Made by a program: the position numbers and the translations under genes. Below the pieces are notes generated by a model, which saw nothing but the letters and a program-made list of their open reading frames with translations, searched no databases and was not told the DNA's origin. Shown here one piece after another: positions 21,701-28,270 of a stretch of DNA of 64,000 nucleotides. The DNA is from Ariolimax columbianus (taxonomy: Eukaryota > Mollusca > Gastropoda > Stylommatophora > Arionidae): assembly GCA_036924085.1 (NCBI GenBank), contig JAVGWX010000013.1:56771152-56835151 (forward strand). The letters run 5' to 3'. Position 1 is the first letter of the stretch. The number at the start of each line of letters is the position of its first letter.

Positions 21701-24598
21701 TTTATGATTTCTGAAGGCCCTTATGACTGACAGGGAATCTGTAAGGAAGACTATCTTGTCTCTGACATAGTTCTTGTTTTCCACAATGGCTATTACAGCT
21801 ATTTTTAGTCTTCAGTTTCCTCTGGTAGCCTTTGATCCATAAGTAAATCATCTGCCGGGTTGTCTTCGGTTTCCTCTGGTAGCCTTTGATCCGCCAGTAT
21901 CTAATCTAACTGGGTTGTCTTTGGTTTCCTCTGGTAGCCTTTGATCTACCAGTATCTCATCTGCAAGAGTTTGAAAACAGAGTTTGTCCTTTTCCTAGAC
22001 GGGCTGCTTTCCTAGGCTTACGAGTTCTCATCTACCCGAAGCGTCTAACTGGTTTTAAGGCACCAGAAGCTCCCCCGTCACCCTTCTCCTGTTAGTACGA
22101 GGCGGGTGCAAATGAAACCGGACCAAACTGCAACAAGTGAACATATGTATGGTGCGCATGATGACGTCACTTCTGGTGTAAACAGCACATACCAACCATC
22201 AAGTTTGCAAAATTTCATTATCTTCCGACTCATAGTTTCCTCAGCAGACCGTTAAAAACATGGCGGGTGTGATACAGAATCCGTCCAGAGTTGATCAGCG
22301 AGCGGTGATTTGGTTTCTAACAGCTGAAGGAAGTCAACCAGTTCATTGCAGAATGCAAGCAGTGTATGGTGACAAAAGTGTGTTGAAGACAACAGTGAAG
22401 AACTGGAAAACGATGTTTAAAGAAACAATATGCGCCTGACCTGGTCTCGGAAGATCTTTTGTTAATTCACGTCCTTCTTTAAATATCGTTGTTCAGTTTT
22501 TCACTGTTATCTTCAACACACTTTTGTCCCAATACACTGCCTGCATTCTGCGATGAATGTCATCTGGTCGACATCCTTCAGCTGTTAGAAACCGAATCAC
22601 CACTCGCTGATCAACTCTGGACGGATTCCGTATCACACCTACCATGTTTTCAGCGGTCTGCTGAGAAAACTATGAGTTGGAGGATAATGAAATTTTGCAA
22701 ACTTGATGGTGTGTATGTGTGTGCTGTTTACACCAGAAGTGACATTTGAACACGCCTCATATAAACAGATGTACCACAAGAAGGCCAGGAGTTAGACCTT
22801 TGCTGTCATAGGCTATTTGAGACTGCACTCCACTCCACTCCCGGCTATGACAAGAATTTACGATGTGTTCATGGTCTGACTGTGAAACGCTCCAGGTTAT
22901 CTGCCTGCAATAATTGGTGCCTGATCCTGAATTTTCTGAGATAGGAAAAGCGGTATGGAAGGAAATTGGTAATCTCAGTCTGTAAATCATTTTCTCCTAG
23001 AGTTCGTCCTGAAAAGGATATTGTGTTTAGTTTACAGCGAGGCTGCGATATATATGCCTTTCAGTCTGACACATCTGACTTCAACATGTTTTTTTGGGTG
23101 TCTTTCTACTGCAATCCTAAAAAATAACTGTGAGCATCCAATTTATTTTTTAATGCTTTAACTGACCCTGCTTCCACCATATCCTGTGGCAATGCATTCC
23201 AAGCATTCACCACTCTCTGACTAAAAAAATATTTCCTAATATATATTAATAATCTGGACCTACCTTTAAACAATTTGAAGCTGTGCACTCTGGTTCTTGT
23301 TTTTACAATTAGCATCCTCTTACACTTGGAAAATTAAATTTGAATATGTTTATCCTTCAATGGTTTTATTATTAAAACACACAAAATAAAACATTTCCAT
23401 GAAACTTGTTATGACAGAAAACTATCTCTAGTTTTTTTACCGTAAATTATCTCTTTTACAGCCGTACGAGGATAAGTCAGTAAGTAGGTCACAAGCTGAT
23501 ACTGGATAGCTGAAAAAATGTAGTTGTAATTCCCTAAGGTGTCATTTGGTAGTGACAGCAACATTTGGTTTTGTGATTACTGTGGGTAGCAGATGCTAGG
23601 TACTGCATGCATGTGCAGCTTAGATACAAAATGACGTCCATGCTCAGGCAGTGCACAATCAAAGAACAGTGTGCTGTAAGGCATTTTTTGGGTTGGCAAT
23701 ACGACTTTCTGCTAATGGTATTCATAAGGAAACGCTTCCTGTTTACAGTGAGAAGTGTTTGCCGCACAAAGCGGTGTATAACTGGGTTGATAAATTTTCT
23801 CAAGAAAGTTAAAAATTGCTGATGAAGTCTGACCTGGTTGTCCTGTTCAGATTGTAACAGAAACATCTGTGTTGCAGGTAGGGGAGATGATTCCAGCTGA
23901 CAAGCGAGTAGCGAGAGACCTTGTAACAATTGATATGGTGTTCACATGGTTTAGCCTACAGTATAATGCATAACTGACTTAATTTCCGGAAAGTGTGTTC
24001 CTCGTGAGAACCCAGACAACTGAATGATTAACACAAAATGAACCGAATGGCCGTGTCCTAGCACTGATAAAGTGATGGGATAAGTATATCAATGTTGGTT
24101 GAAATTATGTTGGGAAATAAAGGACAATGTAAGTGCAATAATAATAATGGTTTTTAAGTTCATATCTAATTTCGTTTTTTTTAAAAATAGCCATTTATGA
24201 CCTATTTACTAACTGGTTAACTAGCTCGTATTTTTGCATTTCATTTGTCAACATATGCTTCTCATTGTTCTAATTCTCTTTACATCAGTGAAAATATTTC
24301 CAAGCTAAGCCATTTCATAGATGGCTATTATTAACAAGAATCTTTATATTAGTTAGCTTTCTCCTAGAAAGCTCTCTCTATCAACTTACTGAGTATAATA
24401 TTGTGTATAGCTATCAACATCAGGTTCTGGCCCCCAAGATGTATCAAGCACCCGATGAGAGTAAATCAGTTTCGTTGTGCTTTGTGATGAGTCCAAGACA
24501 TTTTCTTTGAGCCATCTGCTGGTTACCAATGGAGCAATTTTTAAAGCAGTCATTGATCCATTGACTGATTCTTGCATGTGTATATTTGGTACAAAGTT
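4489..24598 (-). CDS. TST/MPST: Gene A: two-domain sulfurtransferase (rhodanese / MPST family), exons 1-6
   Basis: Six exons (24598-24390, 20803-20602, 17770-17675, 15365-15233, 9383-9285, 4613-4489) join in frame to 288 codons; human TST and MPST have 297. Intron phases agree at each junction (2, 0, 0, 1, 1, then 0 at the open end) and all junctions are GT-AG. Domain 1 (exons 1-3) has [27 protein letters not shown] and [13 protein letters not shown]. Domain 2 (exons 4-6) has the QLIDAR strand, [12 protein letters not shown] and the active-site loop [10 protein letters not shown] with the catalytic cysteine. The family moves sulfur from thiosulfate or mercaptopyruvate onto thiols or cyanide, in mitochondria or cytosol. 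Odd: the conserved G-R-F arginine after VDxR, which binds substrate in bovine rhodanese, is missing (PQSSF). The loop CQTGMT is neither the TST (CRKGVT) nor the MPST (CGSGVT) form. The last exon, expected to encode the GSW..W segment, was not found. Confidence 0.9.
5023..5895 (+). pseudogene. Broken ORF of an unclassified repeat-associated protein
   Basis: Two overlapping frames (5023-5217 and 5214-5663) followed by a shifted continuation to about 5895 look like one decayed protein. Visible segments are [33 protein letters not shown], then [17 protein letters not shown] and a final KVRLRCIMK. From memory this order (an AxHGRSFVGNHC-like box, then HxLExHxVPxI..FG, then a GE..H segment) occurs in a multi-copy family of uncharacterised proteins in aquatic invertebrates that looks transposon-derived; I cannot name it. 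It has no match in copy B, so it arrived after the duplication or was lost there. Confidence 0.4.
5900..7185. other. Intron 5 of gene A, no gene recognised
   Basis: AT-rich intronic sequence. Around 6640-6700 there is a fragment of the R5 repeat (the gttaggcgccatc block also seen at 14200 and 28100). Short open frames at 6735-7035 show no family resemblance and are probably chance. Confidence 0.6.
7190..8660 (+). mobile_element. LINE endonuclease-reverse transcriptase fragment
   Basis: A decayed plus-strand LINE. Near 7440-7530 a shifted frame gives [12 protein letters not shown], the catalytic Asp-Asn box of the APE endonuclease. 7863-8312 gives the linker ([18 protein letters not shown].. 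then [16 protein letters not shown]), and 8429-8659 gives the start of the reverse transcriptase ([28 protein letters not shown]). At least three frameshifts or stops separate the pieces, and the catalytic YADD part is absent. Closest in style to the RTE-like LINE whose 3' end is at 1-545. Confidence 0.8.
8870..9145 (-). mobile_element. SINE-like repeat S3 near exon 5, copy A
   Basis: Degraded minus-oriented S3 copy lacking its tail; recognisable by the cgaggctgcgatat-like, gcagcctgt and tgacgcaagcagccagct blocks. An S3 copy occupies the matching place in copy B (54285-54490), so this insertion predates the segmental duplication. The region between it and exon 5 contains the motif gatcagtatgtttcacctga, related to the 37-bp minisatellite at 39.8 kb. 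Confidence 0.6.
9285..9383 (-). CDS. TST/MPST: Gene A exon 5
   Basis: 99 nt between the acceptor cttgttcag and donor gtaagt. With the G from exon 4 the first codon is GAA (E), giving [19 protein letters not shown] and [13 protein letters not shown]. GHIPGAxNIPF is the second rhodanese-domain CDC25-like signature. It ends with one base that exon 6 completes. It differs from the gene B exon at 7 of 99 positions. Confidence 0.93.
9560..10935 (+). mobile_element. mariner transposon 1 (inactive) with terminal inverted repeats
   Basis: The left end, at a TA, reads gaggtagattcaaaaagttg (9561-). The right end (about 10900-10933), reverse complemented, reads gaggtatcttcagaaagtt, giving roughly 25-bp imperfect inverted repeats. 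The transposase lies between them in pieces: the helix-turn-helix part [20 protein letters not shown] with [20 protein letters not shown], then [31 protein letters not shown] and [14 protein letters not shown] (the D34D end). The first catalytic Asp is changed (ITGNET where the family has ITGDE). A frameshift follows it, and a block of about 60 bp carrying the second catalytic Asp is tandemly duplicated at 10495-10613. It lies in intron 5 of gene A and has no counterpart in copy B. Confidence 0.9.
10957..11320 (-). mobile_element. tRNA-derived SINE 'S2' split by a LINE tail
   Basis: Minus-oriented S2 copy. Its 3' part is at 10957-11032 and its tRNA-like head at 11158-11320, ending with the reverse complement of the A-box region (cttaaccactagcc). 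The head carries a degraded B box (gggagctaacccagc). Other copies are at 21220-21465, 25880-26150 and 36686-36932. Confidence 0.85.
11033..11157 (+). mobile_element. Short LINE 3' end inserted into SINE S2
   Basis: 125 bp flanked by an exact 15-bp target-site duplication, agcccagtgcatccg at 11018-11032 and 11158-11172. The insert encodes the C-terminus of the RNase H-bearing LINE ([17 protein letters not shown]) and ends in the (GAA)n-type tail tacgaagaagaagaag. It is an extremely 5'-truncated copy of the family found at 28271-29291 and 46838-47580. Confidence 0.9.
11575..12560. repeat. Repeat R4, copy 2, interrupted by a LINE tail
   Basis: Same element as at 545-1500, with homologous sequence at 11580-11738 and 12221-12560 continuing through the (CA)n run near 12483. 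The interruption at 11739-12220 is a LINE fragment. No coding signal was seen in R4 itself. Confidence 0.6.
11739..12220 (+). mobile_element. LINE 3' fragment with target-site duplication
   Basis: Inserted in R4 between exact 10-bp repeats ccattattga (11729-11738 and 12221-12230). The reading frame 11758-12054 is the C-terminal region after the reverse transcriptase: [15 protein letters not shown] opening, [17 protein letters not shown], then [17 protein letters not shown]. The continuation, in another frame, has an [14 protein letters not shown] box. The same region of this family occurs at 31400-31831. Confidence 0.85.
12555..12746. repeat. (TA)n and (CA)n microsatellites with a stray mariner end
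   Basis: TA runs at 12569-12610 and 12672-12746 and a CA run at 12652-12671. The unique stretch between them (12618-12650) ends in tttgagcatgcctca, which is the terminal inverted repeat of mariner 2 in right-end orientation. Confidence 0.9.
12748..13986 (+). mobile_element. mariner transposon 2 (inactive)
   Basis: Plus-strand transposase in three pieces. 12889-13254 holds the DNA-binding region ([40 protein letters not shown]). 13290-13340 holds a shifted AGDESWC-like box. 13547-13891 holds [14 protein letters not shown] and [20 protein letters not shown], the DD34D catalytic end. The right terminal repeat (13955-13982, reading gtttgaacacgcctc) is intact. The left one is missing, replaced by the TA/CA microsatellite. 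Stops and shifts at about 13250, 13370 and 13530 make it dead. A fold-back derivative of the same family is at 22098-22760. Confidence 0.88.
14040..14235 (+). repeat. Interspersed repeat R5
   Basis: Shares the blocks caatgtgcaa/gatgtgcaa, cttaata(a/g)actcaaac and ctgttaggcgccatctatgc with 28020-28165, and more weakly with 6640-6700. No coding content is visible and the family is unknown. Confidence 0.5.
15085..15215 (+). mobile_element. SINE-like repeat S3, 3' half
   Basis: Contains the conserved gtcaagctgtaaact block, acatcctgctacttacaaag and the tail around gcccttttcagggtttgg, then gagaacgaacaaagaagaag. It is 5'-truncated and lies just downstream of the exon 4 donor. Confidence 0.7.
15233..15365 (-). 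CDS. TST/MPST: Gene A exon 4
   Basis: 133 nt between acceptor atcctttcag and donor gttagt. It encodes [20 protein letters not shown], then [13 protein letters not shown] and [10 protein letters not shown], the start of rhodanese domain 2. The family's VDARxxGRF pattern becomes IDARPQSSF, so the arginine used to hold substrate in bovine rhodanese is replaced. Phase 0 in, phase 1 out. The protein differs from gene B at about 12 of 44 positions, far more than exon 6. Confidence 0.9.
15545..15965 (-). mobile_element. SINE S1 3' end and a LINE C-terminal fragment
   Basis: 15545-15600 holds the 3' domain of SINE S1 (gtcagttacccatttatagt). 15625-15965, read on the minus strand with stops, resembles the histidine/cysteine tail after an RNase H domain ([17 protein letters not shown], then LPLCRHCSL). 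Both are partial; the LINE assignment is tentative. Confidence 0.45.
15970..16550. other. Intron 3 of gene A, nothing recognised
   Basis: No domain, splice-flanked exon or repeat family could be identified on either strand. Short open frames (15988-16170 plus, 16380-16087 minus) have low-complexity translations and are probably chance. Confidence 0.5.
16554..16740. repeat. 86-bp direct repeat, about 2.2 copies
   Basis: Units start at 16554, 16640 and (partial) 16726 with cttttcaata. A related unit recurs at 17075-17150. It lies in intron 3 of gene A. Confidence 0.85.
16745..16995 (+). mobile_element. tRNA-derived SINE 'S1'
   Basis: The head resembles a tRNA: a pol III A box in ttagctcagttgatagcg and a B box in ccggttcgaatcg, with pairing ends ggggcacg/cgtgcccc. 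A non-tRNA body follows (around gtaaattggtacctgac). A second copy lies on the minus strand at 42724-42935 and matches through the body. There is no intact acceptor stem at the right spacing, so it is not a functional tRNA gene. Confidence 0.85.
17000..17440. other. Intron 3 of gene A, nothing recognised
   Basis: AT-rich; contains one degenerate unit of the 86-bp repeat near 17075-17150 and otherwise no recognisable feature. Confidence 0.5.
17475..17674. repeat. Degenerate short tandem repeat abutting the exon 3 donor
   Basis: A 42-bp unit is repeated at 17479 and 17521 (ctcaacaacagacacttta), then about 22-30-bp variants (tttatgacctcaacaa, aggttctttatga) continue to the splice site. The last variant overlaps the end of exon 3 (cattacctcaaaaacagg). 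A two-unit version is at the same place in copy B (61555-61610). Confidence 0.75.
17675..17770 (-). CDS. TST/MPST: Gene A exon 3
   Basis: 96 nt (32 codons, phase 0 at both ends), acceptor catttcctcag, donor gtaatg. It encodes [20 protein letters not shown] and ends TTEEPVFE, the close of the first, non-catalytic rhodanese domain; the family pattern is W..FR.FGH..VSVLNGGF..W. It joins exon 2 at ..WFLFR|LFGHD. Gene B differs at 5 of 32 residues. Confidence 0.95.
17815..18130 (+). mobile_element. LINE 3' fragment, duplication copy A
   Basis: Broken C-terminal LINE tail: a degraded [17 protein letters not shown] box, then MTQTGPDMV and [15 protein letters not shown] and a final EHQKGQL. In related LINEs this is the W.GH..R ... 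RKRGRPK.TW region. The same piece is at 61720-62040, so it predates the duplication. Confidence 0.6.
18171..18790. mobile_element. piggyBac-derived MITE, duplication copy A
   Basis: 620 bp between TTAA sites (18167-18170 and 18791-18794). The ends are cactttgaat and, reverse complemented, ccctttgaatg, close to the piggyBac ends at 57139 and 59406. Inside, the block around gacaaaactatgtact and the tatctcaaattgtctgacct region match the 3' flank of the piggyBac (57235-57300), and the cacacacacatcgatata part matches its other flank. It has no coding capacity: a deletion derivative. The copy at 62129-62803 is its duplicate. Confidence 0.85.
18795..19680. repeat. Shared intron sequence; unclassified repeat at 18985-19260
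   Basis: 18985-19260 is matched at 62965-63260 by duplication, and more weakly at 41050-41260, so it contains an interspersed repeat (block gttgccatcagctcatgttg and a gcattctcatgaga block). 18830-18960 holds three to four degenerate units around ttaatgattgaataatgt. No coding signal. Confidence 0.55.
19680..20440. repeat. 61-bp / 52-bp minisatellite in intron 2 of gene A
   Basis: Units share tactgtaaaaactga. The first five have a period of 61 bp (starts 19687 and 19748) and the later ones about 52 bp with the ending agaataaagccaccaccc. The array ends about 160 nt downstream of the exon 2 donor. A shorter, more diverged array is at 63300-63930 in copy B. Confidence 0.92.
20602..20803 (-). CDS. 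TST/MPST: Gene A exon 2
   Basis: 202 nt, acceptor atatattttcag, donor gtaagt. It is read as CA|G (Q) at the junction, then [20 protein letters not shown], later [20 protein letters not shown] and FKTWFLFR. The pattern HxPGAxFFD ... YV..LGI...THVVVYD ... WW.FR is the body of domain 1 in TST and MPST. Phase 2 in, phase 0 out. Confidence 0.95.
20955..21840 (-). mobile_element. RNase H-LINE 3' fragment interrupted by SINE S2
   Basis: The 3' end with a (TTC)n tail at 20955-20980 and the final coding part at 20985-21209, then after the SINE the RNase H end at 21476-21830. The minus-strand text resembles [14 protein letters not shown] around 21540-21610. It is heavily decayed and lies in intron 1 of gene A. 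Confidence 0.65.
21220..21465 (+). mobile_element. tRNA-derived SINE S2, complete, with target-site duplication
   Basis: Flanked by exact 10-bp repeats atcctgggtg (21210-21219 and 21466-21475). It has an A-box-like ctagtggttaagtggc, a B box gctgggttcgatcccc, a body of about 170 bp and an A-rich tail. It gives the reference structure for the S2 family. Confidence 0.92.
21805..21980. repeat. 54-55-bp direct repeat, three copies
   Basis: Units start at 21815, 21869 and 21924 with gtttcctctggtagcctttg. It lies at the edge of the LINE fragment in intron 1. Confidence 0.9.
22098..22760. mobile_element. Fold-back element made of two mariner 2 5' ends
   Basis: 663 bp. The left arm (22098-22431) is the mariner 2 5' end in plus orientation, including the start of the transposase ([20 protein letters not shown]). 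The right arm (22430-22760) is the same region in minus orientation and reaches about 55 bp further into the gene. The outer ends gaggcgggtgcaaatg and gaggcgtgttcaaatg (reverse complement) are both terminal repeats next to TA. The result is a near-palindrome that keeps both ends a transposase would need. Confidence 0.88.
23097..23325 (-). mobile_element. CR1 LINE 3' end
   Basis: The minus-strand frame 23315-23106 reads [38 protein letters not shown] and [18 protein letters not shown], the conserved C-terminus of CR1 elements. The full CR1 at 49698-53947 ends with the equivalent [20 protein letters not shown] strongly 5'-truncated copy. Confidence 0.85.
23600..23960 (+). mobile_element. mariner relic, family 4
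   Basis: Plus strand: [20 protein letters not shown] at 23629-, then in another frame [19 protein letters not shown], both typical of mariner N-terminal DNA-binding domains (the family pattern is ..KCLSRKAVHNWVEKFSQGR). The catalytic part is missing. Confidence 0.65.
24390..24598 (-). CDS. TST/MPST: Gene A exon 1 (first recognised coding exon)
   Basis: 209 nt, donor gtaagt. It encodes [40 protein letters not shown] and YTQYYTQ, the N-terminal start of domain 1. The 5' boundary ctttttatttcag|AAC looks like a real acceptor, so a non-coding or leader exon may lie further right. Alternatively translation starts at one of the two in-frame Met codons before the ALKIAPLV segment. A mitochondrial leader can be neither shown nor excluded. 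Confidence 0.88.
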
Positions 24599-24739
24599 CT
24601 GAAATAAAAAGTTACCAATGTAACACATATAATCTGGTTCTTTACAATTTTACAGAAATTCTTATTTACTAATATACAGAGCAGGATATTTTTGTGTCTA
24701 CAATTATTTTAATCATATATCCATGAAATAGTGTAATGA

Positions 24740-25445
24740 TTGCGGGGTAGCGAGGTCTTGGCTGGGCATCCCGCTAGTTAAAGGAAAGTGAAGCGTCTGT
24801 TATAGCCTCTCCTTTCCAGGTGTAGAGATCGCCGCTGGATTCTCTGTTCAGCTTGCCAGGCAGGAGTTTCCATGCCAATGGCCTCTCCTACATTATTGTG
24901 TCCTCAGCAGCACCTTCATGAGGGGCCCCCTGTTTCTTACAGAGCCTACTGTGGGGCGTGACCGAGTACATAGCGGTATAACTGGGCGAGCAGATTAGAC
25001 GCATTAGTCTTGGTTGGCAGCCAATCTAAGAGATGGTAAACTCTGACCTTAAACCCAGGTAGAGAAAGCTCATTAGCCTCTTCAGGCGGTTCGCTTAGGA
25101 GAGGAGGAACTCTGATTTGAAAACAACAAGTGCCAGGGAGTGCTGGCTAGTCCAGGGACGATGAGAGTATCATTGGATGTCTCGAGTAACTAGCATCTGC
25201 GAACAACGACTCCACTGCCTTATGGAAACCTCAGGAGATGGTAGAGCTACTGGAGTAAGCCCAGACAGAAAATCCAGAGTGGTAGGACTTTAAGACGGAT
25301 GGTTTCAAAATTGTGAACTCATTCTAGCAGCTCCTGCAGCTGAGCTGGTTCCAAATTGTCCTGCTTTTCATTCCTTTGGATTACACTCTGGAGAGACTAC
25401 TCACCACACACATGGTCTACAGAGACTGAGACGCCTATGATAATG
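24740..25445 (+). mobile_element. LINE 5' untranslated region-like sequence
   Basis: GC-richer than its surroundings. It shares the block cattagtcttggttggcagc (25004-25023) with 32714-32733, where the same sequence precedes a LINE endonuclease start. It ends in a (GAT)n run. It contains no long frame. Confidence 0.5.
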
Positions 25446-25596
25446 ATGATGATGATGAGTGTAATGATTACTATTTAAAATTATGATTACAATGGATAGT
25501 ATAAAATTAGTTATATTATTATTGTGAATTTTAAAGGTTCTAAACCAATTTATTATAAATAAATATTTGAAAATATTTACTTTGAATTTGTGACAT

Positions 25597-25879
25597 GAGC
25601 AGGATCAAGATGCTGAGCAGAGTTGTAGTGATGAGCGACCCAGAGCTGCCAAGACCCTTCTCCACCTCCACGTGGTGATCCTGGATAACAGGCTGCAACA
25701 GAGCAGACTGGCTAAGGAGAAGGGGTCGAAGAGGGAAGACTAACCCGGTCCCCAAAAATGCCATGCTTAAATCAGATGTGTGGGACTGAAAGATGCAAAT
25801 ATCACAGTCAAGTATAAACTATGACGGCGCATTCCCTTCTCCGGACTACATCCAGCTACTTGCAAAGTCTTTTTCAAGG

Positions 25880-25912
<33 letters not shown>

Positions 25913-26195
25913 GCGTTTGTCTCATTTCTCTTTTACCCAAGTTAGTGTGCGTTGCACTATGCTTTTATTTTATGCCTGTCAGACCATTGCATCTGACTTC
26001 GTCATGCATTTTATGTAAGGGTCTGCTTCCTCCTGCATTTTCTAAGGGTTTGCTTCCCCTGGGTAACAGTCAGCGCTGTGATTTGGGAGCAAACCCAGCA
26101 CCTACAGTTTCTGAGCCATGTCACTTAACTACTAGCCAAAGCTGTTCCCCCTTATGAGTGTTTGATAGCGGGAGTTTGAGAACCAACGACAAATA
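25597..26195 (+). mobile_element. SINE-like S3 with nested SINE S2
   Basis: S3 head at 25597-25880 and tail at 26151-26195 (tgatagcgggagtttgagaa). Between them sits a minus-oriented S2. Confidence 0.8.
25880..26150 (-). mobile_element. SINE S2 nested in S3
   Basis: The T-run at 25881-25911 is the poly-A tail in minus orientation. The body matches 21220-21465; the B box is degraded (gggagcaaaccc). Confidence 0.8.
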
Positions 26196-26224
26196 AGAAG
26201 AAGAAAAAGGTGGTATTCAACACC

Positions 26225-27300
26225 AGTTATTTTGATGCTTTCGAAAGCCTTCTCTTAATCCATTTCATGCGGCCTCTACATTAATTGGTTGATGCTGTGG
26301 AGGTGGTCAGTTGTTGAAAAGCCTCTCCTGGAACCTGCTTGTTCTCGTGGTTGGTTCTCATCTAGTAGCTTCTCTTTGTGGTTGACGATCACTATGGTCA
26401 AGAGTTTATAAAAGGTGGAGAGCAGACAAATCGGACGATAATTTGCAAGGTTTTCCTTGCCTCCCTTTTTATCAAAATCACTGAAATGATGAATGCCCTG
26501 AGAAATCAGGAAATTGCAGAAAAATACGCTCAACTGATAGAGGAGATTAACAGCGATTGCACAACGGATATCACCCTCTTCAATAGACCGATCACCATAT
26601 CGATAAAACGTCAGACAGGGTGATACAACCTCACCAAAGCTCTTTACATCAGTCCTTGAGGAGGTCTTTAAAAACATGGGTTGGGAGGATAGGGCATAAA
26701 CATAGACGGGTGAAATTCTTACTCATCTGAGGTTTGCTGATGACATAGTCATCCTCAGCCACGACAAAAAAGTGGAGAAAAGCCTGAATGCGCTCAGCGG
26801 AGCAAGCATTGCAGTTGGCCTACAAATCAATTGAAAGAAAACCCAGTTCATGCTCAACACCTTCTGCCCAAAAGGAGATATGCGTCTTGGAGATAGTCCC
26901 ATCGAAAACGTAAATTCGTTTATCTACTTGGACCAAGAGATCACGAACTCCCATTTAATAAATCTGGAGATCTCACAAAGGATAACAGCAGGCTGGCTCA
27001 GTTTCAACTGTATTAAACCCATACTGTAACAGATGTGAAACGACAATGATAAGGCTCATACTTTCAACAGTTAGGTTATTCCAGCCATAGTATATGGCTG
27101 CGAGGTGTGGAACCTATGGAAAGCCGAAAATACAGATGGGCCAGCCATGTGGTGCGCATGCTGGATAACAGATGGACACGTAGAGTGACGTCGTGGTGAC
27201 CATACAACTTTAGCTGCCCTCGAGAGCGACTAAGGCTGAGGTAGAGAGATGGCATAATGGAGGCCGTCTGCCCAACATGGTACACCAAGGAAAAAGAGCA
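26225..27300 (+). mobile_element. Twin-primed (5'-inverted) RTE-like LINE
   Basis: 26475-26225 read on the minus strand gives DKKGGKENLANYRPICLLST, then a GFSTTDHLHSINQL box and EKAFESIKIT. 26465-27290 read on the plus strand continues from that point: IKITEMMNALRNQEIAEKYA, RQGDTTSPKLF, LRFADDIVILSH and SPIENVNSFIYLDQEI. The 5' part is therefore inverted against the 3' part, and both halves share atcaaaat at the break. Frameshifts and stops show it is dead. Confidence 0.85.
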
Positions 27301-27670
27301 AGATTAGTTTACTCAACATTTGGCTACCTGGCATCAGACACATGTGCCTCATTGAATACCAGGATTTTGAGATTTGAGAAGGTGACGTGTGTGCCTTGAT
27401 CATCCATAGAGAAATACTGGTCTAGCTTGTGAATCATAGATATAGAAATATTGACGTATGATAACCTGATCCAGCAGTGTCTCATATATCCTTTCATTTC
27501 TCTTGTATATTGTGTCCTCTAATTATATTTAAGCTACTCTCCATGAGATTGCTTGGCTTGTCAATGTGATTGTTTGCACCTATGTAAGTCAGTAACATTC
27601 TATACACTGTGAATATTTTCTTTAAGTCACGGCTGGCTGAGATTATGCAGTCAGTTAGTATTTTGTCTTT
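27300..27670. other. Spacer, nothing recognised
   Basis: No repeat match or coding similarity was found on either strand; the minus frame 27838-27494 mixes this stretch with the next LINE tail and is not a gene. Confidence 0.5.
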
Positions 27671-27679
27671 AGTATCAGT

Positions 27680-27960
27680 ATAGGGCCAAAGATGCAGCAG
27701 CGAATGAGCTGACAGCATCCAGAAACTCATAAATTCCATCATGAACAGAAAATTGATATACTTTGGCCACATCAAAAGACAACTGTATTGAGAGAACCAT
27801 AATGGAAAGTATGGTGCCTGGCAAGAGAGACAGACCAAGTTAGCAATGACTCCAAGATGTCAAGGAGTACTTGAGCATGATGCTGGAGATTTGGCAAGAC
27901 ATGAGTTTCTTTCAGGTGGACTGTGATGGGAGCAGTGTTTTGCATAGGACATAACTTAAC
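27680..27960 (+). mobile_element. LINE 3' fragment
   Basis: Plus-strand frames with one shift read MNRKLIYFGHIKRQ-like, MESMVPGKRDRPS, then LQDVKEYLSMM. It is the RKL.YFGH..R ... M.GM.PGKR.RGRP segment found after the polymerase in RTE-like LINEs. Confidence 0.65.
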
Positions 27961-28019
27961 TTAATGTCTTTATATTGGTTTATAAGACTCTACAGAGCCT
28001 GTATACACCCAATTTCTTG

Positions 28020-28165
28020 GAGTGTGATTTTTACCAATGTGCAAATCTATCTTAATAAACTCAAACACCAGAACAAAGTAGACCCGCATTCTGTTAGGCG
28101 CCATCTATGCTGCGCTGCTAACAAACCACTTAAACATTGTCGGTTAGGTCGAAATTGACTAAAGT
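28020..28165 (+). repeat. Interspersed repeat R5
   Basis: Second copy of the repeat at 14040-14235, sharing the cttaataaactcaaacacc and ctgttaggcgccatctatgc blocks. Confidence 0.5.
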
Positions 28166-28270
28166 AAAGAAGGTAGTTCAATATAGGGTTTTAATTTAGC
28201 AAACATAAAGATATTGAAACCGACACTTGCAAGTGCCCGAATACAGATTGTTGTAACTCGTTAGGGGTTC

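Noticed and set aside
23534..23929. 131-aa minus-strand open frame as a host exon
   Set aside because: The plus strand of the same segment shows mariner DNA-binding text; the minus frame is its shadow.
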